Positions 1 to 8,941 of a stretch of DNA of 64,000 nt are shown piece after piece. The position numbers and the translations under genes are program-made. Where the stretch lies: assembly GCA_947173495.1 (NCBI GenBank), contig CAMWFQ010000024.1, positions 1 through 64,000 on the forward strand. Reading direction: 5' to 3'. The notes beneath the pieces were generated by a model. That model was not told where the DNA came from. It searched no databases and saw only the letters and a program-made list of their open reading frames with translations. Origin of the DNA: an uncultured Lachnospiraceae bacterium (GTDB taxonomy: Bacteria > Bacillota > Clostridia > Lachnospirales > Lachnospiraceae). How positions within the stretch are numbered: the first letter of the stretch is position 1; every line of letters begins with the position of its first letter.

Positions 1-54
1 TAGAGCAGAGGACTGAAAATCCTCGTGTCGCTGGTTCGATTCCGGCTCTGGGCA
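1..54 (+). tRNA. tRNA-Phe (GAA), 5' end cut off by the window
   Basis: The segment shows an anticodon stem GAGGA/TCCTC around a loop with anticodon GAA. It also has a T arm (GCTGG/CCGGC around TTCGATT) and the 3' acceptor strand TCTGGGC followed by discriminator A at 54. No CCA is encoded. The D arm is only partly present (TAGAGCA). The acceptor 5' strand lies before base 1. Confidence 0.93.
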
Positions 55-263
55 TGTTTTTATATATGTTATTAGAAACAGATCTTATTCGCTAATCCGG
101 TTTTGCTTTTCAAAGGTTCAGCTTATTCAATTTTATAGTGATAATCCCATGTGAGTTTGATTTCAAATTTATATTTTCTTAATTTCGCTTTCTATTGCTT
201 TTTTTTCGGTTTTATAGTATTTTGATAATGTGAAAAAGTAAAGCGTTAAGGAAGTAATTTAAG

Positions 264-824
264 ATGGAGAAATATAGAAATTATAATAAACATATCGAAA
301 AGATCAGGAAAAGATATGAACAAAAAAGAGAATTTTATTTATTGTTGAAGGAATATGCTCCGGATATCCTTATGTCAGAAAACTTCCAGAGTACAAGAAA
401 TTATATTCAGCATGGAAGCATACCGGTACGAAGACATTGCATTGATGTGGCGAGACAGAGTCTTTTGATCAGCAGACTTTTGGGGGTTCCCTGTAATGAG
501 CGGGAAATGGTGAGGGGTGCCTTGCTTCATGATTATTTTTTGTATGACTGGCATGATAAGACAAGGCAGGATTATCAAAGCCTGCATGGATTTTATCATC
601 CGGGAATTGCGCTTAGAAATGCAAACAAGGAATATAAGCTGACATTAAGGGAAAAGGATATTATAAAAAAGCATATGTGGCCGTTGACAGTGGTTCCGCC
701 TCTTTGCAGAGAAGCATGGATAGTAACAACAGCAGATAAATACTGCTCTCTTTTGGAGACGCTCAGGTTGCGAAAGGGAAATGTTTCCCGAATAAGAAGA
801 GTCAAGGTCGGAGTGACCGGATGA
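264..824 (+). CDS. HD-domain protein (putative phosphohydrolase)
   Basis: This 186-residue soluble protein has an HD-superfamily signature: H58, an HD pair at residues 89-90 within ALLHDYFLYDWHD, and a later H137. These would be metal-binding residues of a phosphohydrolase or phosphodiesterase. The substrate cannot be told. The N-terminal ~45 residues are basic and probably helical. Its stop overlaps the start of the next gene (ATGA), so it is translationally coupled to the yaaO-like decarboxylase and probably opens the long operon that runs to rsmI. Similar small HD proteins occur widely in Lachnospiraceae. Assignment to the superfamily is good; the function is unknown. Confidence 0.8.
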   Translation: MEKYRNYNKHIEKIRKRYEQKREFYLLLKEYAPDILMSENFQSTRNYIQHGSIPVRRHCIDVARQSLLISRLLGVPCNEREMVRGALLHDYFLYDWHDKTRQDYQSLHGFYHPGIALRNANKEYKLTLREKDIIKKHMWPLTVVPPLCREAWIVTTADKYCSLLETLRLRKGNVSRIRRVKVGVTG

Positions 825-2269
825 AACAGGAAGGATTATTGGAGAGACTGAGAAAATATACTGCTAGTGAGGCGTACCCTTTTCATATGCCTGGACATAA
901 AAGAAACCCTGAATCAGGGCAGTTGGCAGAGTTGTATCAATATGATATCACGGAAATTGATGGGTTTGATAATCTTCATCAACCTGAGTCAATAATTAAG
1001 GCAGCAGAGCAGCGTGCTGCAGAGTTATATCATTCAAAGGAAACTCATTTTCTTGTGAATGGAAGTACCGGGGGAATTTTAAGCGCTGTTTCAGCAGTGG
1101 CTGAGACAGGGAAAAAATTGATTATTTCCAGAAATTGCCATAAAGCCGTATATCATGCGGCTTTTTTAAATCGTTTGGAATTACATTATGTCTATCCGGA
1201 TATTCTGAAGGATTATGATATGGCCGGACCAATTATGGCAGGAGATGTGGAAAGGGAGATCAGAGGCATCCTGTCCGGAGAAAAGGAAACAGGAAAAAAT
1301 TCGAAGGAACGGATAGCGGGCGTAGTGATAACATCCCCAACATATGATGGCATAGTATCTAATGTAAAAGAAATTGCTACGGTAGTCCATAGCTATGGTA
1401 TTCCGTTGATTGTAGATCAGGCTCATGGAGCACACTTTGGAATGCATCCGCTGTATCCTGAAAATGCAGTGACAGAAGGAGCAGACATCGTGATTCACAG
1501 TGTCCATAAGACATTGCCGGCGCCGACTCAGACAGCTTTGATCCATAGAAATGGGGATTTGATTAAGGAAGAAGTTTTAAGAAAATATCTTCGCATTTAT
1601 CAATCCAGCAGTCCTTCTTACATCCTGATGATGGGAATTGATGAGGCTGTCAGGCTCGCAGAGAAGGAAGGGTATAAGAGGCTGGATCGCCTTTTGTACC
1701 TGCGAAATCATATAATCAAAGAAACTGAAGACTGTGAGCATATAAAAATATGTCCCTTTACAGAGCCGGGAAAACTTGCTATTTCTATATGGGATTATTC
1801 TATGACAGGACAGATACTGTATGATGTTTTACGGGAAAAATATCATTTGCAAATGGAAATGGCGTCGGGAAATTATGTAATTGCAATTATAACAATGATG
1901 GATACAGAGGAGGGGATGCTGCGACTTTCCAGCGCGCTTCAGGAAATAGACAGAGAGATATCTTCAGAACAGAAAAGAGCGGAATATCAGCCTGAAAATA
2001 TCAAAGGATTCATAGGCGTACACAGGAATATAATAAGATCAGAGTTGTGGGAAGCGTATATAGCTCCCTGGCAGGAGAAGGATCTGGATCAGGCGGCGGA
2101 AGAAACTGCGGCAGAATTTATATGCCTTTATCCGCCAGGAATTCCGCTATTGGTCCCAGGAGAAATTGTAGATACCCAGCTGATAAAAATGATTTATATC
2201 TGTTTAAAAGAGGGTTATAATATTCAAGGGATATCCCAAAATAAGATTAAAATAGTAAGACATGATTAA
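821..2269 (+). CDS. yaaO: Orn/Lys/Arg decarboxylase-family PLP enzyme (YaaO-like)
   Basis: This 482-residue fold-type I PLP enzyme belongs to the Orn/Lys/Arg decarboxylase major domain family. It has the N-terminal FHMPGHKR motif (~21-28), the VDQAHGAHFG segment (~198-207) with the cofactor-contacting Asp, and the SVHK motif with the PLP lysine at about K230. A C-terminal decarboxylase domain with a YPPGIPLLVPGE motif follows near residue 435. B. subtilis has the same family member (yaaO) at the same place upstream of yaaR-holB-yaaT, so synteny supports orthology. The substrate (lysine, arginine or other) is not visible. It overlaps the HD gene by 4 nt and is followed after 14 nt by pyruvate kinase. 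Confidence 0.88.
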   Translation: MKQEGLLERLRKYTASEAYPFHMPGHKRNPESGQLAELYQYDITEIDGFDNLHQPESIIKAAEQRAAELYHSKETHFLVNGSTGGILSAVSAVAETGKKLIISRNCHKAVYHAAFLNRLELHYVYPDILKDYDMAGPIMAGDVEREIRGILSGEKETGKNSKERIAGVVITSPTYDGIVSNVKEIATVVHSYGIPLIVDQAHGAHFGMHPLYPENAVTEGADIVIHSVHKTLPAPTQTALIHRNGDLIKEEVLRKYLRIYQSSSPSYILMMGIDEAVRLAEKEGYKRLDRLLYLRNHIIKETEDCEHIKICPFTEPGKLAISIWDYSMTGQILYDVLREKYHLQMEMASGNYVIAIITMMDTEEGMLRLSSALQEIDREISSEQKRAEYQPENIKGFIGVHRNIIRSELWEAYIAPWQEKDLDQAAEETAAEFICLYPPGIPLLVPGEIVDTQLIKMIYICLKEGYNIQGISQNKIKIVRHD

Positions 2270-2283
2270 GAAGGAGAAATCTA

Positions 2284-3696
2284 ATGCGTAAAACAAAAAT
2301 AATTTGTACGATCGGACCGGCAAGTGAAAGTGAAGAAAGACTTAAAGATTTAATGCTTGCGGGGATGAATGTTGCGCGTTTTAATTTTTCTCATGGTACA
2401 CATGAGGAACATAAAAGAAAGTTCGACAGAGTAGTTAAAGTCAGCAATGATCTGGGATTACAGGTTGCAACGATGATGGATACAAAAGGACCGGAAATCA
2501 GGCTTAAGGATATTGAAGGAAATCAGGTAGAGCTTGTTGCCGGGCAGAAATTCATACTTACCACAGAAGAACTATTAGGAAATAGCGAAAAAGCTTCCAT
2601 TACTTACAAAAATCTTGTGGAGGATGTTTCTGAAGGAGCAACCATTTTGATTGATGATGGATTGATCGAAATGGTTGTGGATGCGATAGAAGAGACCGAT
2701 ATAATATGTACGGTGATCAATGGAGGAATAATTTCCAATCATAAGGGAGTCAATGTTCCCGGCGCAGTGCTGTCGATGCCGTATATCAGCGAGACCGATC
2801 AAAATGATATCATGTTTGGCTGTGATATGGGATTTGACTTTGTGGCAGCTTCCTTTGTCAGAAGCAAAGAAGACATTCTGGCAGTGAGAGAAATTCTGGA
2901 TGCGCATAACAGCCATATGAAAATTATTGCCAAGATTGAAAACATGCAGGGGATACGCAATCTGGAGGAGATTCTCTCGGTTTCAGATGGAATTATGGTT
3001 GCGAGGGGAGACATGGGAGTTGAAATCCCTATGGAAGAAGTCCCTGTCGTGCAGAAAAAAATGATCAGAATGGCGGAAGGCCAGGGAAAGCATGTTATTA
3101 CAGCGACGCAGATGTTGGAATCAATGATCAGGAATCCAAGACCTACCCGTGCAGAGGCGACGGATATAGCCAATGCAATTTATGATGGAACTACTGCCAT
3201 CATGCTTTCCGGAGAAAGTGCAGCCGGAAGATACCCGGTGGAGGCTGTCAGGACCATGGCCAGGATTGCAGAACGGACAGAGCAGGATATTGACTATAAT
3301 GGTAGAATGAAGCAGGGAGAACTTGGAAAAGATCTGGATATTACAACGGCGATATCTCATGCTACCTGTACAACTGCTGTAGATTTAAAGGCGGCGGCTA
3401 TTATTACAGTAACGATTTCAGGCTTTACGGCAGGGATGATCGCAAAGTATAAGCCTGATTGTCCAATTATTGCGTGCAGCGTCAGCCCAAGAGTCTGCAG
3501 ACAGCTTAGTCTGTCCTGGGGAGTGACGCCTGTCTGGGTCGCGCGGGAAAGCAGTGCAGATGATCTGTTTGATGAGGCGGTGCGTGTATCGGAAAAGGCC
3601 GGCTATATAAAAAAGGGTGACAGGGTTGTCCTGACCGCAGGAGTACCGTTGGGGGTGTCAGGAAATACCAACATGATTCGTGTGGTAGAGGTTTAA
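2284..3696 (+). CDS. pyk: Pyruvate kinase
   Basis: This glycolytic enzyme makes pyruvate and ATP from phosphoenolpyruvate and ADP. The 470-residue sequence starts with the family hallmark RKTKIICTIGPAS. It has MDTKGPEIR, the active-site block IAKIEN with the catalytic Lys, VARGDMGVEIP, and ATQMLESM..PRPTRAEATDIANAIYDG. The length matches the classical three-domain (A, B, C) enzyme. It lacks the extra C-terminal PEP-utiliser-like domain found in many Bacillus and Clostridium pyruvate kinases. The RBS is aaggag, 7 nt before ATG. Its position inside the yaaO-yaaR cluster is unusual compared with B. subtilis. Confidence 0.97.
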   Translation: MRKTKIICTIGPASESEERLKDLMLAGMNVARFNFSHGTHEEHKRKFDRVVKVSNDLGLQVATMMDTKGPEIRLKDIEGNQVELVAGQKFILTTEELLGNSEKASITYKNLVEDVSEGATILIDDGLIEMVVDAIEETDIICTVINGGIISNHKGVNVPGAVLSMPYISETDQNDIMFGCDMGFDFVAASFVRSKEDILAVREILDAHNSHMKIIAKIENMQGIRNLEEILSVSDGIMVARGDMGVEIPMEEVPVVQKKMIRMAEGQGKHVITATQMLESMIRNPRPTRAEATDIANAIYDGTTAIMLSGESAAGRYPVEAVRTMARIAERTEQDIDYNGRMKQGELGKDLDITTAISHATCTTAVDLKAAAIITVTISGFTAGMIAKYKPDCPIIACSVSPRVCRQLSLSWGVTPVWVARESSADDLFDEAVRVSEKAGYIKKGDRVVLTAGVPLGVSGNTNMIRVVEV

Positions 3697-3701
3697 ATAA
3701 T

Positions 3702-4379
3702 ATGGGAAAAATGATATACTTAATGGGGAAAAGCTGTTCAGGCAAAAATACCGTCTACAGACATCTGCTGGAAAGTAAGGATTTTAACCTGAAGAAAGTA
3801 GTGCCTTATACGACCCGGCCTATACGCGCCGGAGAGGAAGAGGGAGAGGAATATCATTTTACAGATCATGCCGGTTTTGAGTCATTAAAGTCCCGGGGCA
3901 GAGTGATTGAATCCCGTGCCTATCATACCTGCCATGGGATATGGATTTATTTTACGGTCGATGATGGAAGTATTGATTTGGAGTCCGGGAATTATCTGAT
4001 TATTGGAACATTGGAATCTTATTTAAAGACAGCAGAGCATTTTGGAAGAGATAGTATTATTCCAGTGTTGCTTGAACTGAATGATGGCTTGCGGTTGGAG
4101 CGTGCGCTGGCCAGAGAAAAGAGTCAGGAGAATCCAAGATACCAGGAAATGTGCAGGCGGTTTCTGGCAGATGCAGAAGACTTTTCAGAGGAAAAAATAA
4201 AACAGGCAGGAATTATCAGAAGATTCTCAAATGCAGATCTGAATGGCTGTCTTGAGAGAATAAAAGAATATATATCGGAAAGTCTGAAGTTGGAGAAAGG
4301 TGGTCAGTATGGATATAAAAGTGAACCAGACAGTTCCTGTATCATCACCGGAAGCTCAGGCGCCGGTACACGAGTCTGA
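3702..4379 (+). CDS. gmk: Guanylate kinase-like protein with atypical P-loop
   Basis: This 225-residue member of the guanylate kinase family would phosphorylate GMP to GDP. It has an N-terminal P-loop GKSCSGKNT (residues ~9-17), the GMP-binding block [17 protein letters not shown], and the usual lid and C-terminal helix. The Ser/Thr normally after the P-loop lysine is Asn, with Thr next. A similar GKD/GKN form is my recollection for clostridial homologues at this locus, where Bacilli carry tmk instead. A second canonical gmk may exist elsewhere, so this could be a divergent paralogue. It overlaps yaaR by 71 nt. Confidence 0.8.
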   Translation: MGKMIYLMGKSCSGKNTVYRHLLESKDFNLKKVVPYTTRPIRAGEEEGEEYHFTDHAGFESLKSRGRVIESRAYHTCHGIWIYFTVDDGSIDLESGNYLIIGTLESYLKTAEHFGRDSIIPVLLELNDGLRLERALAREKSQENPRYQEMCRRFLADAEDFSEEKIKQAGIIRRFSNADLNGCLERIKEYISESLKLEKGGQYGYKSEPDSSCIITGSSGAGTRV

Positions 4380-4749
4380 CGGCGCGTTTAAGTTTACGCT
4401 GGTTAGCCATATCGAAGAGCAGGAATTACAGTCCAGATTGAATGTTCTTATGGGCGAAATAACGATGCAGGGTGAAAAACTGGCTAAAAAGCGGGATATC
4501 AGAGATATGAAAAGATACAGAGGCCTGATTAAGGATTTCATGAATGAAATCGTCAGCCGATCTCATTCCTTTACCCGGGAGAACTTCCTGGATCGGAAGG
4601 GAAGACACAGAGTGTATGGAATCATACGCCTTGTGGATGAAAATCTGGATGAGCTGGCAAAAGAGCTTATGAAGGATGAGCAGGATCATCTGGCCATTCT
4701 TTCGAAGATCGGAGAGATCAGAGGACTGCTTTTAGATATTTTGACTTAA
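4309..4749 (+). CDS. yaaR: YaaR family protein (DUF327)
   Basis: This small helical cytosolic protein of 146 residues has the DUF327 pattern: [33 protein letters not shown] followed by an [15 protein letters not shown] tail. Its function is not established in any organism I can name. I choose ATG 4309 because it follows GGAGAAAGGTGG at good RBS spacing; an in-frame GTG at 4300 is embedded in that RBS. The start lies 71 nt inside the preceding kinase gene, so the two share coding DNA in different frames. Co-location with holB and yaaT matches B. subtilis. Confidence 0.85.
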   Translation: MDIKVNQTVPVSSPEAQAPVHESDGAFKFTLVSHIEEQELQSRLNVLMGEITMQGEKLAKKRDIRDMKRYRGLIKDFMNEIVSRSHSFTRENFLDRKGRHRVYGIIRLVDENLDELAKELMKDEQDHLAILSKIGEIRGLLLDILT

Positions 4750-4819
4750 AATAAAGGGGTTGTCAGGGATAAGAGAGGATGAGGGGGCCGTTATGTGTGC
4801 GGCGGAATGAGAGGAACAT

Positions 4820-5812
4820 ATGCGCAGGTTTTCCGATATTATAGGACAGGAACAACTGAAGGAACATTTGAAAAATGCTATTGAAAGTAATAAGATCAAT
4901 CATGCCTATATCATTAATGGAGAAAGAAACTCCGGTAAGGAGTTTATTGCCAAGACGTTTTCCATGGCATTGCAGTGTGAGAACAGGCAGGAAATTGAAC
5001 CCTGTGAGAAATGTCATTCCTGCAGGCAGGCATTAGGCAATAATCATCCGGATATTATTTTCATTACGCATGAAAAGCCTGGTACAATTGGTGTAGACGA
5101 TATTCGAAGGCAGATCAATTCGGATGTAGCCATTAAACCATATCAGGGGCCAAAGAAGATCTATATTATTAATGAAGGGGAAAAAATGACAGTACAGGCC
5201 CAGAATGCCTTGCTGAAAACATTGGAAGAGCCTCCGGAGTATGCAGTAATTCTGATTCTTACCGCGAATGTGAGTGCGTTGCTTCCCACAGTTTTAAGCC
5301 GGTGTGTTCTTTTGAATATGAAGCCGGTTCGGGACAGTCAGATAAAAGAATATTTAATGAAGACTATGGAAATCCCTGACTATAAAGCAAATATCTGTGT
5401 GGCATTTGCCCGGGGAAATGTAGGGAAAGCAAGACTTTTGGCCAAAAGCGAGGAGTTTGATAAGGTAAAGGAGGAGGCAATTACTCTGCTGAAATACATA
5501 AATGAAATGGAACTGAGCGAAATAGTTGCCGCCATTAAAAAAATTAATGAATATAAGTTTGATATCAATGATTATATGGACATTCTTTCCATTTGGTATC
5601 GGGACGTGCTTCTTTTTAAAGCTACTCACGATGTAAATCATTTGATTTTCAGGGAAGAAATACAGTATATTAGAAAGGTGGCCGACAGAAGCGCCTATGA
5701 AGGAATTGAGAAAATTCTTGATGCTCTGGAGAAATCAAAGCAAAGACTGAACGCAAATGTGAATCTTGAGCTGACTATGGAGCTTTTGATGCTGACTATT
5801 AAAGAAAACTGA
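4820..5812 (+). CDS. holB: DNA polymerase III delta' subunit
   Basis: This clamp-loader subunit has 330 residues, the usual length. It carries an N-terminal AAA+ domain with FSDIIGQEQLKEHL and a P-loop-like GERNSGKE (residues 34-41), in which the Ser/Thr after Lys is Glu, so ATP hydrolysis is not expected. Zinc-binding cysteines form CEKCHSC plus an earlier Cys (~52-68), and LLKTLEEPPEYAVILILTAN plus the SRC motif follow. The non-catalytic P-loop is typical of delta'. A 70-nt gap separates it from yaaR. The start has a GAGAGGAAC RBS. Confidence 0.93.
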   Translation: MRRFSDIIGQEQLKEHLKNAIESNKINHAYIINGERNSGKEFIAKTFSMALQCENRQEIEPCEKCHSCRQALGNNHPDIIFITHEKPGTIGVDDIRRQINSDVAIKPYQGPKKIYIINEGEKMTVQAQNALLKTLEEPPEYAVILILTANVSALLPTVLSRCVLLNMKPVRDSQIKEYLMKTMEIPDYKANICVAFARGNVGKARLLAKSEEFDKVKEEAITLLKYINEMELSEIVAAIKKINEYKFDINDYMDILSIWYRDVLLFKATHDVNHLIFREEIQYIRKVADRSAYEGIEKILDALEKSKQRLNANVNLELTMELLMLTIKEN

Positions 5813-5829
5813 GTGAGGTTGATAGATTT

Positions 5830-6738
5830 ATGGTAAAGGTAATAGGAGTTCGATTCAGAACGGCGGGAAAAGTTTATTTTTTTGATCCGGGCAGGCTGAA
5901 CATAAAGCGCGGGGATCATGTAATAGTAGAGACTGCAAGGGGAATCGAGTATGGAACGGTAGTAGGCGATCCAAGGGAAGTAGATAAGGAGCGGGTGATT
6001 CAGCCGCTGAAGCCGGTTTTGAGGATTGCCACACAAAGAGATGATGAGCAGGAAGCCGGAAATAAAATAAAAGAAAAAGAAGCGTTTAGGATTTGCCTGG
6101 AAAAAATCAACAAGCATGGATTGGAAATGAAACTGATCGATGCGGAATATACATTTGATAACAATAAAGTATTATTTTATTTCACGGCAGACGGACGTAT
6201 TGATTTCAGAGAACTGGTGAAAGATCTTGCATCAGTATTTAAAACCAGAATTGAACTCCGCCAAATTGGAGTGAGAGATGAAACCAAAATCCTGGGAGGA
6301 ATTGGTATTTGTGGCAGAGAGTTATGCTGCCACAGACATTTATCGGAATTTGTTCCCGTTTCTATTAAAATGGCAAAGGAGCAGAATCTGTCTTTAAATC
6401 CCACGAAAATTTCAGGTGTATGCGGCCGGTTGATGTGTTGTCTTAAGAATGAGGAAGATACTTATGAAGAATTGAACCGCAGGCTTCCTAATATAGGAGA
6501 CCGTGTAACGACCGAAGATGGACTACGTGGAGAAGTGCATAGTGTTAATGTGCTCAGGCAACTGGTTAAAGTAATTGTGGATGTGGGTGATGAAAAGGAA
6601 ATACAGGAATATCGTGTAGAGCAGCTACGCTTTAAGAGACGACACAAACATAGTAAGGTTGATGTGCAGGATGAAGAGCTGAAGGTGCTTGAAAAGCTGG
6701 AGAAGGAAGAGTCTAAATCAAAGCTTGATGATAATTAG
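5830..6738 (+). CDS. yaaT: PSP1-domain protein YaaT/RicT
   Basis: This 302-residue protein carries the PSP1 C-terminal domain. Two conserved cysteine clusters, GICGRELCC (~160-168) and GVCGRLMCC (~199-207), fit the Fe-S ligands described for RicT. In B. subtilis the YaaT-YlbF-YmcA complex acts with RNase Y in mRNA maturation and promotes Spo0A phosphorylation. The C-terminal ~40 residues are charged and probably flexible. It lies 17 nt after holB. Its 3' end contains spurious upstream in-frame codons for the next gene, whose real start is after this stop. Confidence 0.93.
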   Translation: MVKVIGVRFRTAGKVYFFDPGRLNIKRGDHVIVETARGIEYGTVVGDPREVDKERVIQPLKPVLRIATQRDDEQEAGNKIKEKEAFRICLEKINKHGLEMKLIDAEYTFDNNKVLFYFTADGRIDFRELVKDLASVFKTRIELRQIGVRDETKILGGIGICGRELCCHRHLSEFVPVSIKMAKEQNLSLNPTKISGVCGRLMCCLKNEEDTYEELNRRLPNIGDRVTTEDGLRGEVHSVNVLRQLVKVIVDVGDEKEIQEYRVEQLRFKRRHKHSKVDVQDEELKVLEKLEKEESKSKLDDN

Positions 6739-6757
6739 GAATATCGGAGGGGCAGGG

Positions 6758-7528
6758 ATGAGGATTTCGCCTGAAAAGCCTGTGGACAGGCTGGAGGTGC
6801 CTTTAAAGAAAAACGAACGAATAGATGATCTTCAAAGGAACCATTACCGGATTATTCAGGATTCGGAAGGATTCTGCTTTGGAATGGATGCGGTGCTCCT
6901 TTCCGGATTTGCAAGGGCGGAGAAGAAGGACAGAGTCCTTGATCTTGGGACAGGAACGGGAATTATTCCTATTCTTATGACAGCCAAAACGGAAGCGTCA
7001 TATTTCACCGGCCTCGAAATTCAATCAGAGAGTGCAGATATGGCACGCCGGAGTGTGAGACTGAATCATCTGGAAAATAAAATTGGGATTGTTACAGGAG
7101 ATATCAGAGAAGCAGTCAGTCTGTTTGGAGCTGCTTCTTTTGACGTTGTAACCTGTAATCCGCCTTACATGACAGAGCACCATGGTCTGATCAATCCGAA
7201 GGCGCCCAAGGCGATTGCAAGACATGAGCTTTTGTGCACGCTGGAGGATGTAATAGAGCAGAGCAGCAGACTGCTTAAGCCGGGGGGAAATTTTTATATG
7301 GTACACAGGCCTTTCCGGCTGGCAGATATTATGGTGCTTTTGAGGCAGTACAGACTGGAACCAAAGGAACTGAAACTGGTACATCCCTATGCAGACAGGG
7401 AGCCGAGTATGGTTCTGATCCGGGCAAACAGAGGAGGAAAATCTCGTATGAGAGTGGGTAAACCGCTGATCATATATAAAGAACCGGGAATCTATACAGA
7501 TGAAATATGTGATATTTATGGTTATTAA
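6758..7528 (+). CDS. yabB: tRNA1(Val) (adenine(37)-N6)-methyltransferase-like protein (YabB)
   Basis: This 256-residue class I SAM-dependent methyltransferase has the SAM-binding motif VLDLGTGTGIIPI and the N6-adenine catalytic motif NPPYM (in VTCNPPYMTEH). These match the TrmN6/YabB family. ATG 6758 is chosen because it follows CGGAGGGGCAGGG and lies after the yaaT stop; longer in-frame versions start inside yaaT. The B. subtilis neighbours yabA (before) and yazA (after) are missing here. Target RNA is inferred from family only. Confidence 0.88.
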   Translation: MRISPEKPVDRLEVPLKKNERIDDLQRNHYRIIQDSEGFCFGMDAVLLSGFARAEKKDRVLDLGTGTGIIPILMTAKTEASYFTGLEIQSESADMARRSVRLNHLENKIGIVTGDIREAVSLFGAASFDVVTCNPPYMTEHHGLINPKAPKAIARHELLCTLEDVIEQSSRLLKPGGNFYMVHRPFRLADIMVLLRQYRLEPKELKLVHPYADREPSMVLIRANRGGKSRMRVGKPLIIYKEPGIYTDEICDIYGY

Positions 7529-7545
7529 TATACCGGCAGGAGATT

Positions 7546-8937
7546 ATGTATAAAATGAGACATAAGATGAAAATCGTAAGTGCCGTATGTCTGATACTTG
7601 TGTGGAGTTCGTTTCTCTGGGGATGTGGGAGAGAGGTCCAGGAGACAGGATCAGAGGCTGTGAAGACAGAACCTGCGGATCTGGAAGCGGAAAAGGGTGT
7701 ATTGACAGATACAGGGAGAAAGGAAGAGGAAACGCCAGATCCTGAAAGCAGGGAAGAAATTGCTGCCTTGGATACAGGGGATTGCAAAAAAACAGAGAGA
7801 AATTCTACAGAAACAGAAGATACAGCAGAGGAAAATGAGCAGACAGAAAAGCCTGTGCCGCCTAAAATAAAAGGAATTTTTGTTACGGGCCAAATGGCGG
7901 GAAGCTCTAACATGGAAAAGCTGATAGAAATGGTGGACAGAACAGAATTAAATGCTATGGTTCTGGATCTTAAGAATGATGAAGGTAGGGTTGTGTATGA
8001 TATGCAGATTCCGGCGGTACAGGAAATTGGCGCAGGGATTAACTATATACAGGACATGAAGTCATTGGTTGCAGAGTGTAAAGAGAAAAATATTTATCTG
8101 ATTGCCCGGATGGTGGCTTTTAAAGATCCTTTTCTTGCGGAGGCAAAACCGGAATGGTGTATACATAATCAGGATGGAACACTATTTCGGGATAAAGGAG
8201 GGCTTGCATGGCTGAATCCTTATTGCCAGGAGGTGTGGGAGTATCTTCTGGAGATAGCAGAGGAAGCTTTGAGAGCAGGATTTGATGAAGTGCAGTTTGA
8301 TTATATCCGGTTTTCTACAGACAAAGGGATGAAAAATGTAGATTTTGGGCAGAAGGCAGAGGGCAGAGATCGTGAGCAGATTATTACGGATTTTGTGAAA
8401 TATGCCTCGGACAGAATTCATAAGGCGGGAGGGATGATTTCAGCGGATGTTTATGGGATGGTGATCGACAGCGAGATCGATCAGCAGATCGTAGGCCAGA
8501 ATTACAGGGAAATGTCCCGGTATCTGGACTATATCAGCCCGATGGTATATCCTTCACATTATGGACCTTATAATTACAATATTCCTGTTCCGGATGCAGA
8601 GCCCTATAGACTGGTACTGACGGCAATGCAGTCATCAAAAAAGATTCTGGCGGGTATTCCTGTAAAAACAGTTTCGGAGAACACGGTTTCAGGAAACGAA
8701 GGACCGGAATATACAGATGAGCAGATAGCAGGATTAATGCCGATGGAAGGCATCAGGGCCCAGGTGCGTCCCTGGCTTCAGGACTTTACCGCATCATGGG
8801 TGAAGGGACACATTCCCTATGGAGCGAAAGAAATACGAGATCAGATACAGGCTGTTTATGATGCCGGTTACGAGGAATGGATTTTATGGAACGCAGCCAA
8901 CCGTTACACGGAGGATGGATTGTTGAAAGAGGAATAG
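7546..8937 (+). CDS. Lipoprotein with putative glycoside hydrolase TIM barrel (DUF4015 type)
   Basis: This 463-residue protein begins with a signal sequence and a lipobox ending LWGC (C27). A Glu/Thr-rich linker (~30-105) follows, then a domain starting at IKGIFVTGQMAG. That domain matches the putative glycoside hydrolase family PF13200: NAMVLDLKNDEGRVVYD, ARMVAFKDPF, WLNPYCQEVWEYL, DEVQFDYIRFST and SADVYGMV. It is expected to be anchored on the outer face of the membrane. The substrate is unknown; a cell-wall or exopolysaccharide role is inference. It sits 17 nt after yabB and 4 nt before rsmI. Confidence 0.82.
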   Translation: MYKMRHKMKIVSAVCLILVWSSFLWGCGREVQETGSEAVKTEPADLEAEKGVLTDTGRKEEETPDPESREEIAALDTGDCKKTERNSTETEDTAEENEQTEKPVPPKIKGIFVTGQMAGSSNMEKLIEMVDRTELNAMVLDLKNDEGRVVYDMQIPAVQEIGAGINYIQDMKSLVAECKEKNIYLIARMVAFKDPFLAEAKPEWCIHNQDGTLFRDKGGLAWLNPYCQEVWEYLLEIAEEALRAGFDEVQFDYIRFSTDKGMKNVDFGQKAEGRDREQIITDFVKYASDRIHKAGGMISADVYGMVIDSEIDQQIVGQNYREMSRYLDYISPMVYPSHYGPYNYNIPVPDAEPYRLVLTAMQSSKKILAGIPVKTVSENTVSGNEGPEYTDEQIAGLMPMEGIRAQVRPWLQDFTASWVKGHIPYGAKEIRDQIQAVYDAGYEEWILWNAANRYTEDGLLKEE

Positions 8938-8941
8938 AAAG

